Assembly: GCF_023898315.1 (NCBI RefSeq)
Contig: NC_064617.1
Span: 715,129,202 to 715,193,201, forward strand
Origin: Schistocerca nitens
Taxonomy: Eukaryota; Arthropoda; Insecta; Orthoptera; Acrididae
Reading direction: 5' to 3'
DNA length: 64,000 nucleotides
Shown here: in pieces, positions 55,532 to 64,000 of the stretch
Layout: each line of letters starts with the position of its first letter
How positions within the stretch are numbered: the stretch's first letter is position 1
The notes under the pieces: generated by a model
Database searches by the model: none
What the model was told of the DNA's origin: nothing
Seen by the model: the letters and a program-made list of their open reading frames with translations, nothing else
Made by a program: the position numbers and the translations under genes

Positions 55532-56560
55532 CAGGGGCGCTCAATTAGTAATGCAACACATTTTTTTCTGATAGGAGGTTGTTTTTATTTAGGATTCGAA
55601 TACACCATATTATTCCCAACTCTTTCAGCTACAAAACCCTATTTTTCATTACACTCTCCGTTCAATGCGACGGTCTTCGTCACCTTACTGGGAGGGCCTG
55701 TATGCCCTCACGGTACCACTCGACCAGTCGACGCTGGAGCCAACGCCTCGCCTCATCAGTAACCTCCCCATCATTCTCTCACTGCTTCCCGCGGAGTGCA
55801 TCCTTCACTGGACCAAGCAGATGGGAGTCGGAAGGTTCGAGATCAGGGCTGTAGGGTGGATGAGGAACAACAGTCCAATGAAATTCTGTGCGCTCCTCCC
55901 GGGTGCACAGACTTGTGAGAGGCCGTTCATTGTCATGGAGAAGTTCGTTCGAATTTTTGAGGCGGCGAACTTTCTGAAGTTATTTATTCAATTTTCCGAG
56001 GGTCGCACGTAATACATTCCGTAGTTGATCGTTGCACCATGAGGGAGGACATCAAACATAATAACTCGTACAGAGTCCCAGAGGACCGTCGTCATGACTG
56101 TACCGACTCAGGTGCGGTTTGAGCTTTTTCTTCGCCACTCGACTGTCACAATCAACCTCGTAAGGCGCAAGCAATTCTGCACAGTTCTTCCTTACTGTCT
56201 TTTGTTAGGCGGCGAGAAACTCATCTGGCACACACCTTTGAGTTCCCCAACTGGTGGACGAGTGTGTCACCACTACCAACAGACGCTTCCTGTTGTTCAG
56301 TGAGGTATCTGATTGTGGACCGCCGATCACCTCGAACGAGAGTGTCTCACGTTCCAATATTGCTGATGTCACAGTCGTGTGCGGCCGCCCTGCACGCCGG
56401 AGATCGAACCTTATTGCGACGATGACAGACCCCTCGCCCGATAGCTCACCGTGCTTTTGTTCATACCATGTTTCCGCAGCCATTGTACAGAATGGGGGAA
56501 ATAAAGTGGCCCGGACCGTTTTTGGTAGCATTAACGGAGGAGGAATCGACCTAGTTACTG
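55532..56560 (-). pseudogene. Mariner (DD34D) relic, opposite orientation
   Basis: The left end 'ccaggggcgctcaattagta' looks like a TIR. On the minus strand: 'GDTLVHQLGNSKVCAR' (end of the second DNA-binding region), then 'LLHDNERPLTSLCTREERTE', 'VVPHPPYSPDLEPSDSHLLG' and 'PVKDALRGKQ'. There are 34 residues between the second and third Asp. Several stops. It abuts the relics on both sides without intervening host DNA. Confidence 0.7.
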
Positions 56561-56880
56561 TCAACATGACGGAGAAACTGCCTATACAGCCTGTCGAACC
56601 TTGGAGAACATTTACACAATCTTCATGACTGACAGAGTTTTTAGCAGAGGCCCTAGCTGGCCGTCCAGGTCACCTGATTTGTCGGCGTTCTATTACTTTG
56701 TGTGGGGAGCCATCAAGTATAAGGTGTATCTCAACGATCCTCATAGTATTCAAGAACTGCAGCAGAACATTTCGTATGAGACTGCAGCAATTCCACCTTC
56801 GATCCACCTTCAGCAACTTGCCGATCAGGGCCCAAAAGTGCCAAGATATGAATGGTGCTCACTTTCAATGTCTGCTATAA
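56561..56880 (+). pseudogene. Mariner-superfamily C-terminal fragment
   Basis: 'SWPSRSPDLSAFYYFVWGAI' followed by 'KYKVYLNDPHSIQELQQNI' and 'AAIPPSIHLQ'. This resembles the ends of DD4xD-type transposases (compare 'WPARSPDLTPLDFFLWGTLK' at 39.6 kb). The third Asp is changed (LDFF to AFYY). No N-terminal part. Confidence 0.6.
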
Positions 56881-57646
56881 TCAGTTTAGTACTGTATTTC
56901 CTTTCATCTACTGTGTTTCTTTCTACCCTGGAACTGTTCTCCGGGCCACTTTTATTTGCCCAACCTGTACAAGCAGCTATGAATAACCGCGATGCTCTGG
57001 TTTTGCTCAATGAGAGTTCTGTGCGTGTATCGCGTCTCCTTTACAGCCGCCATTTTGAAGGCTACGAATAGTGCCGCCATCTGTCGCAGCTTCCTGAAAC
57101 TATAGGTGCTGAAGCGGGAGTATTTCAAGGTGTCCCTCAACAAATTCCAAATTTTTTCAGATGAAACTGGCCTACAAAAAAAATATTTCCGTTACTTATT
57201 GAATACCACTCGCAAATTTTCGACTGCGGTTAATTTGAAGCTAAAATCATGAACGGGCAAGGTACTGCTGGATGTTTTCTGGGGCTGCCATGACACAGTG
57301 CTAACAAATTATGCTCGTAAGGGGCAAATCGTCACAGCAAGATTCAACAAGATTCTACCAAGTAAAGTCCAGAGAATGCTTGCTGCTCACCTCAGTGGGA
57401 CTATAATTCTGCCCATGCTTTGCCATTACCACGTACGACACTTAATATCTCTGAAACAGCTCCTTAAATTAAAACCGGAACTTGACTATTGATTGCCATC
57501 TAAACCTGACCCTACACGACAGGGTAATTTTACCACTTAAATTCTAAACAATAACGACAACTCAACAAAATGTTTCCCAGTGGCTGGAACGAGAAAGATA
57601 ATGAGATACCGGAGTAATTCCTAAATTACTCAACCTTTTACATATA
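56881..57646. other. Anonymous DNA
   Basis: Nothing is recognised. Confidence 0.45.
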
Positions 57647-57652
57647 TACTGA

Positions 57653-58590
57653 CAAGGGAACCTCCACATCGCACCCCCCTCAGATTTAGTTATAAGTTGG
57701 CACAGTGGATAGGCCTCGAAAAACTGAACACAGATCAATTGAGAAAACAGGAAGAAGTTGTGTGGAACTGTGAAAAAATAAGCAAAAAATACAAACTGAG
57801 TAGTCCATGGGCAAGATAGGCAACATCAAGGACACTCTGAGTTCAGGCGCGCCGTGGTCCCGTGGTAACGTGATCAGCTGCGGACCAAGAGGTCCTTGGT
57901 TCAAATCTTCCATCGATTGAAACATTTAATTTTTTATTTTCAGTTTATGTGACAAACTCTTATGTTTCCATCACTTTTTTGGGAGTGATTATCACATCCA
58001 CAAGAAAACCTAAATCGGGCAAGGTAGAAGAATCTTTTTACCCATTCGCCAAGTGTACAAGTTAGGTGGGTCGACAACATATTCCTGTCATGTGTCGTAT
58101 AGAATATATCAGATGTGTTTTCCTGTGGAGGAATCGGTTGACCTATGACCTTGCGATAAAATGTTTTCGGTTCCCATTGGAGAGGCACATCCTTTCGTCT
58201 ACTAATCGCACGGTTTTGCGATGCGGTCGCAAAACACAGACACTAAACTTATTACAGTGAACAGAGACGTCAAGGAACGAACGGACAGATAGTAACTATG
58301 CAAAAATAACGAAAGTAAAATTTTCACTCTAGGGAATACTTGAACCAAGGACCTCTCATTTAGCAGCTGCTCACGCTACCACAGGACCACGGCGGGCCCG
58401 AGCTCTCACTACCCATGATGTTGCCTATCTTCCCATGGACTACTCAGTTTGTATTTTTTGCTTATTTTTTCACAGTTCCCCACAACTTCTTCCTGTTTTC
58501 TCAGTTGATCTGTGTTCAGTTTTTCAAGGCCTATCCACTGTGCCAACTTATAACTAAATCTGAGGGGGCCGCGATGGGGAGGTTCCCTTG
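57653..58590. mobile_element. Fold-back element, 938 bp, with tRNA-like sequence in both arms
   Basis: Arms of about 270 bp (57653-57925 and 58318-58590) are inverted matches starting 'caagggaacctcc'. Each arm includes a Pol III-like segment: left 'gccgtggtcccgtggtaacg' and 'ccttggttcaaatcttcc', right the inverse. The duplication is 3 bp, TGA (57650-57652 and 58591-58593). The centre has no coding capacity. Probably a non-autonomous fold-back transposon. Confidence 0.85.
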
Positions 58591-58679
58591 TGAGGTGACA
58601 AAAGACATGGGATACCGATATGCACATATACAGATGGCGGTAGTATCGCGTACACAAGGTAGAAATGGCAGTGCATTGG

Positions 58680-59672
58680 CGAAATTATCATTTGCGCTTA
58701 GCTGATTCATGTGAAAAGATTTCCGATGTGATTATGGCCGCACGACGGCAACTAACAGACTCTGAATGCGGCATGGTGGTGCCGAGAAACCACATTTCAG
58801 ACACTACCATCACAACATACAGCGCAGTGGCTGGCGGCCTTCACTTAACGACCGAGAGCAGCAGCGTTTGGTAAAGTTGCCAGTGTTAACAGCCAAGCAA
58901 AACTGCGTGAAACAACCGCAGATATCAATATGGGTCGTACAACGAACGTATGCGTTAGGTCACTGCAGATAAATATGGCGTTGATGGACTATGGCAGCAG
59001 ACGACCTACGTGAATGCCTTTGCTAATAGCACGACATCGCGTCCAGCACCTCTGTTAGGCTAGTGACCATATCGGTTGGACCCCAGACGACTGCAAAACC
59101 GTGGCCTGGTCAGTTAAGTCCCGATTTCACTTGGTGAGATCTGATGGTAGAGTTCGAGTGTGGAGCAGACCCCACGAAACCATGGACCAAGGTTGTCAAC
59201 AGGGCACTATGCGAGCTGGTGGTGGCTACATACTGGTGTGAGCTATACTTACATGGAAATGATTATGCTCTGCTACTTGGAGACCATTTACAGCTATTCA
59301 TGGACGTCATGTTTCCAAACAACTACGGAATTTTTATGAATGACAATGCGCCATGTCACTGGGTCACAACTGTTTGCGATTAATTTGAAGAACATCCTGA
59401 ACAATTCGAGCGAGTGATCTGACAACCAAGTTCGCCCGACATGAATCCCACTGAACATTTGTGGGACATAATCGTGAGGTCAGTTCGTGCATAAATCCTG
59501 CAGAGGCAACACTTTGGCAATTATGGACGACTGTAGAGGCAGCATGGCTCAATACTTGTACAGGGGACTTCCAACAGCTTGTTGAGTCCATGGCACGCTG
59601 AGCTGCTGCACTACGCCAAGCAAAGGGACGTCCGACACGATATTGGGACGTATCCCAAGCTTTTGTCACCTA
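58680..59672 (+). pseudogene. Tc1-like transposase relic
   Basis: 'MAARRQLTDSECGMVV' at about 58735 starts the protein. Decayed pieces include 'CKTVAWSVKSRFHLVRSDGR', 'VRVWSRPHETMDQGCQQGT', 'IFMNDNAPCHWVTTV' (second Asp region) and a terminal 'VEAAWLNTCTGDFQQLVESM'. Numerous stops. Homologous with the 5000-5985 relic. Confidence 0.75.
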
Positions 59673-59678
59673 AGTGTA

Positions 59679-60272
59679 GGTATTTACGGTCCTGATATGG
59701 GTGAGCGCTGGCACAGCCCAAGCTGCCATTCTACTTTGATTTATAAGTAAAAAACAATATAAAATAAAAGTGGTGACGTAAATGACGAGATATTGGTTTA
59801 TATCAGTGAAGATGACGGTGTTGTGGACACCTGGAAACTAGGTAAGGAATGAAACTGGTGGTTAACAAGGAGTGCGAATAGACCATAGCCATATTTAATA
59901 ATCAAACCCAGCAGTCTCCTGAAATAATTTTAAAAACCCGAGAACAACTTCTCATAGAATAGTGGGAATGCCGTATCGAATACCAGTCGACAGTCGTAAG
60001 TTTTGTACCATCTCACTTTGAAAGATAGGTAAAAGAAAGAAAAGAGAAAAAAAGAAGAATAAGAGGAAGAGCGAATAATGTGCTATAAAAACCGAGCACG
60101 CTGTCAGACTGCTATCCCGGATTTCCCAGAAACCGTGGATCTGGAATAAATCAGGTTTCTGGAACCTGACGTAGCCGCTTATCCGCCTACACATGAGGAA
60201 CAGGCGTCGGTGACGGTGTAGACTAGTTAATCGTAAATTCACTGTGGAAAAATATGTAACGGATGTCGGGGC
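59679..60272. other. Anonymous DNA
   Basis: Nothing is recognised. Confidence 0.45.
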
Positions 60273-60284
60273 TTGAAATACTAA

Positions 60285-60497
60285 ATGGTTCAAATGGCTC
60301 TGAGCACTATGGGACTTAACTTCTGAGGTCATCAGTCTCCTAGAACTTAGAACTACTTAAACCTAACTAACCTAAGGACATCACACATCACCCAGTCATC
60401 ACGAGGCTGAGAAAATCCCTGACCTCGCCGGGAATGGAACCCGGGAACCCGGGCGCGGGAAGCGAGAACGCTACCGCACGACCACGAGCTGCGGACT
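60285..60497 (-). mobile_element. SINE family B, full length
   Basis: Minus-strand copy with tail, 'cacccagtcatcacgaggct' junction, inverted box B 'ggaatggaacccggg' and the head 'gctaccgcacgaccacgag'. A 12-bp duplication, 'ttgaaatactaa', lies at 60273-60284 and 60498-60509. Confidence 0.95.
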
Positions 60498-60509
60498 TTG
60501 AAATACTAA

Positions 60510-62707
60510 GTTTTTCAATGAATGCATTTAATGACATATAAACACATATAACACTCACTTTTTCATGATACCGACTTTTAATACGGTCTTTCCGTAACTT
60601 CAGTGATTACTGATTCATGGTCAAGAGACGCGGCGTTTACGGACAGATTTATTTCGTAACCGCTCATACAGTACTTCCCACTATAAAGGAAAATATCCTA
60701 TCGAAAATGACGTGCCGCTGGATCAGTACCGTCATAAACAGGCAAGGGGAGGATGAACTGGTTTGTTTTTATCAACTTGTGCGCATTCGATATCTATGTA
60801 CAATCATTTGTACGAGTACATTCTCATATTTCATTGCGTAAAACATGGCTTATGATGCAATTGTATCACAGGAACTGTAGAATTATATCCTGGTGTTTCA
60901 TACGTGTAAATGTTGTCTACCTTGCAGTTATAAAAATATGATGTGAAAAAATTGCTCAGTATGCAGGGTAATGCGATGCCCCACTTAGGGGTAGAATTTG
61001 TCTATGTAAAATGCTGTCAAGCCTGAGGAGATTTTGTTGTTGAAACAAGAGTATTGTGAGTTGCTGTGTCGGGAGGTGGAGGTGGAGATGCTTGAATGTT
61101 GCAGACATGATATGTGGACTTTGTAATTTCCTGCTAGATATTGTGGTAATGGATTGGAATTTAGAACGTGAGTAGCTTCGTAAGTGGTTCTGCAGAGATC
61201 CTTTTGGTTGTACTTGGTTGAGTAAAGACGACGTAGAAGCTGTGGAATAGCAATTTTGTTTGCTACACTATTTAACAAGTGAAGATTATTAAGGATTTCT
61301 CTCGTGGATTTGGACTGTGTGAGAGGTGGAAGTTCAATACGTGAGAAAAACTGTTAACTGTGTTAATTAGATGCTGGAATGTATCGAACTTTGATTTGTT
61401 CTTCAGGGCTATATTAAGAAGAGACCAAGATTTTAAGCAACATTCTGAAGGTTAAACAGACAGAAGCTAGTCAGCTGCTTGAATCGTTCGCGCATTGTTC
61501 CTGTGATGTGTCTGGAATAAAGAAAATGTAAAGGCTCTGACAAAAACTTGCAACTGGTGTGTACTACTAACTGTGCTAAACGTTGTGTTGAACGTGTTTC
61601 ACAATGACTGGACATCAAAATCTCATTCTTCCGGCCGGCCGTGATCGTTGATCTTCTCATTAAGTCTCAGGTTGTCGAATTGTGGACTTAGCGAACGTCG
61701 AATGCAAAGTGCCACCACTCTGAACTGTGTTATCTGCTATTTACAAATTTTAAACGTTGGAAGTGCATTACCAAAATCGTCCATTTTGCCTTGGTGTAGT
61801 GGCAGTTGCAGATTTTATTGCAGCATCAGCGAGGCTACGTCATCTCAAGATACGTGTTTACTGACATCTCACTCGTTTTTTAGCGAAATCTGGAGTGACA
61901 AGAAAAGACGGTGCAACTATTATTTACAGTAATTAATTTTACAGGTACTAAAATAAAATCAGAAATAAAGGTAGTAAAAGAGTAAAAAGGTCATCTGTTT
62001 TGAGAAAGAACTCATTGTGATTAAAGATAAAAAAATGTTATCTCATGTAGAAGGTTAGGAAAATAAGTCTTCTCCTGTAAAAGATTACATAATGTAAGCG
62101 ATGGACACACAGCAAGCGAAATAAGTTGTTTGATTGACAACTTGGCAACAACGTTTGACAAACCATGTAAACTGAATAGCATTGCAATATTACTTTTTAT
62201 TCCATACACACATCTAAAGAACAACACAAAAAGTTAATATTTATCAAGTTCTTTTGAAGTGCTAGATACTGAGTGTCACAGAATTACTCCTCGCAGTCGT
62301 TTGGTGTGATGAGTCATTATACAAGCAAGAGTTACAGTTGCAGTTCAGCTGTGTCAGTCTTAGAGTCAGTATTATCTCACGTGTTCCTACAGTTCCCAAA
62401 AACCAAACTAATATTTAAACATAAATAACGTCAAATACTAGGCACACCCGTAGCAACTACTTTCACTTTCTGATATATAAATTTTCACTGTTTTCTTTAA
62501 AATACTGCTCAAATCACATTTAACATATTCAAGTTTTAATTATTATGTGAATCATCTGTTATCCTTAAAGTTATATGATGAGGTCCCAATCTCAACCTGT
62601 AGAGTAAGATATCATATATAGGAGCAGGTAATAAATATTCAGTAATAACTTCTTAACAGGAACAGAAGTCAGGGAACTACTAACTTAGTAAAAAAAAAAG
62701 GTGACTT
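60510..62707. other. Anonymous DNA
   Basis: 2.2 kb with no recognised gene, SINE or DNA transposon. A 97-residue minus-strand ORF at 60985-61278 shows no known domain. Confidence 0.45.
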
Positions 62708-63062
62708 TCAATAGTAACAGAAGATCGTAAATCCTCAATACCAAAAGCTAGCAGCTTTTCTGTGGTAACTGATGGAAGTAAGTTGACACTAGTAACTGAA
62801 GATAATGCTTTGTCAGTGGCTACTGTACACAGTACGTTATAAGTAATAACAGAAGATGAAAAATTTTCAGAAATAAAAGAAGTTAGCAAATTCTCAGTAA
62901 TAGCCAGTTATTGCAACCTCTCAATAGTAACAGCAGATTATACTTCCTCAGTACTAATAGAAAACAAATGGTATTAAATTCTCAGCGGTTACAGAAGATA
63001 ACAATTTGTCAGTAGTAACTAAATACAGTAATTTATCTATAGTAACAGAAGATAGCGACATA
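62708..63062 (+). repeat. 27-bp minisatellite, 13 diverged units
   Basis: Units of 27 bp, each starting 'tca' or 'tct' and based on 'tcagtagtaacagaagat', follow one another from 62708 to 63062. Only two deviate in length: 24 bp at 62735-62758 and 34 bp at 62948-62981. In one frame the first ten units read as a 9-residue repeat with the pattern VVTEDxxxS, with three stops. Function is unknown. Confidence 0.88.
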
Positions 63063-64000
63063 TAATCTACCAAATCTGCATTATGATCAGTTCTCTATTG
63101 CTATACCATCTTCTGCTTCATCCAATTGTGGTTCCATTTCATTTGCAAATACCGTAAATGCATCTCCATTAGTTGTAACCCGTACTGAATTAACTTGTCT
63201 CTCTTAATTCGTTTTCTAAAACTTTTCCTTTACTTACTGCAGTATCTTGTATTAATCTAATAGTATGTAAATTCTCAACATTACATTATAATCGTCAGTA
63301 ATATATTTTTCTCTTATCTTCATCGTTTACTAATTTACAAAGTTCCCTGAGTAAGATTTCTGTTATAATTGAATTTTGTCTACCAAATTGACTTTGTAAT
63401 TTCCTATCAACCTAATAAGTTCACTCTGTCGACTAACAAGCTCAATTGCAATTTAGATATTACTCGACAGTAAATCGTATCTTTTTTAAGGAACAGAACC
63501 CACTAGCTTTTGATACAGTGCACCCTACGGAAAGTTCGTACACAAGGGTTCAGCTGCGTCAGCCTGTCGTCTATCTTCGCTGGTTTGCCATCAGCGCTGC
63601 CTGCCTGCATTTTGCAGGCTGCTAGTCACTGTAGAACTGGAGAGCACGCCTAACGATACCCTGTCATTGCTTTCTTAAAGTAATTATCTGGTAGATTGAG
63701 ATCATGCATGATGAACTTGTAATGCATGTGAATCTTCTACATTTTCTTTTGACATGCAACTTTTGGTTAACTTTCGTTGAAGTCCAATTTAAATTTGCTT
63801 GATTGTAAGGAAAATTGTCTTGTATTTGGTATTAGCTGCCAGATGTTGCTGACAATGCTTAGTGGCGTTTTTATCTTCTTGTTGATTTTCTTAATAACAT
63901 TTTGTTTATTAATGTTGTCGAGGAAAATCCGCACTTGTTTCTTCTCTGAAGCCAATAATTAGTACTTTAAGATTGTGTCTAGGCCAAAACATCCGTCACT
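63063..64000. other. Anonymous DNA
   Basis: Nothing is recognised. Short ORFs at 63767-63962 on both strands have no recognisable domain. Confidence 0.45.

Larger units (their letters stand above)
57649..59676 (+). mobile_element. Tc1-like element with a fold-back insertion at its left tip
   Basis: TA at 57647-57648 and 59677-59678. The left TIR is broken four bases in ('ctga'), resumes at 58591 as 'tgaggtgacaaaag', and the right TIR is 'cacttaggtgacaaaag' inverted. It is related to the 4958-6125 element. Without the insertion the element is about 1.1 kb. Confidence 0.8.

Noticed and set aside
60985..61278. 97-codon ORF as a conserved gene
   Set aside because: No recognised motif, no start context, and surrounding DNA is anonymous.
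62708..63062. CRISPR array
   Set aside because: Units are contiguous and diverged, with no unique spacers, in a eukaryotic context.

Overview
The window looks like intergenic DNA from a very large, repeat-rich insect genome. The SINE families, the Tc1/mariner families and the LINE 3' ends all match repeats I know from locusts and grasshoppers, so an orthopteran, probably Schistocerca, is the best guess. That identification is from recognition, not a search. I recognise no host protein-coding gene, tRNA, rRNA or CRISPR array. About half of the window can be assigned to transposable elements, and most of the rest is anonymous DNA.

Layout. 1-9.8 kb is a dense nest: a CR1/Jockey-like LINE holding an intact Tc1-like transposon and a SINE; a minus-strand LINE 3' end holding a mariner and a Tc1 relic; and a mariner relic holding another LINE, which itself holds a repeat-rich insertion. 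9.8-17 kb has SINEs, a CpG-rich patch, a GIY-YIG (Penelope-like) fragment split by two SINEs, a Tc1 relic and an inverted pair of tRNA-like repeats. 17-29 kb has RTE-like LINE copies, one almost full length, and two more copies of the intact Tc1-like family. 29-41 kb has a 62-bp-arm hairpin, Tc1/Tc3 relics, an RNase H fragment, a solo LTR, and a DD41D mariner relative with about 300-bp terminal inverted repeats (TIRs) inserted in a LINE. 41-52 kb has two diverged tandem arrays, many SINEs, a Tc1 relic and GC-rich patches. 52-60 kb has a mariner nested in a Tc1, three abutting mariner-like relics, and a fold-back element inserted at the tip of another Tc1. 60-64 kb is mostly anonymous, with a 13-unit array of a 27-bp minisatellite.

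The elements interact only as parasites of each other. Target-site duplications (TA for Tc1/mariner, 9-14 bp for SINEs, 4 bp for the LTR, 3 bp for the fold-back) allow many nested insertions to be ordered. The three near-identical Tc1-like copies (two with complete 340-codon transposases) are the youngest elements and the only ones with plausible function. Their catalytic triad has an unusual 32-residue spacing (DD32E). At least five tRNA-headed SINE families are present, and three of them (A, B and E) share one tail.

SINE labels used here are my own. A: Ser/Leu-type head. B: tRNA-Gly-like head with the same tail as A. C: head followed by an 'atcctgatttaggtt' body. D: tRNA-Asp-like head. E: 'ggccgcgcg' head with a diverged A-type tail.
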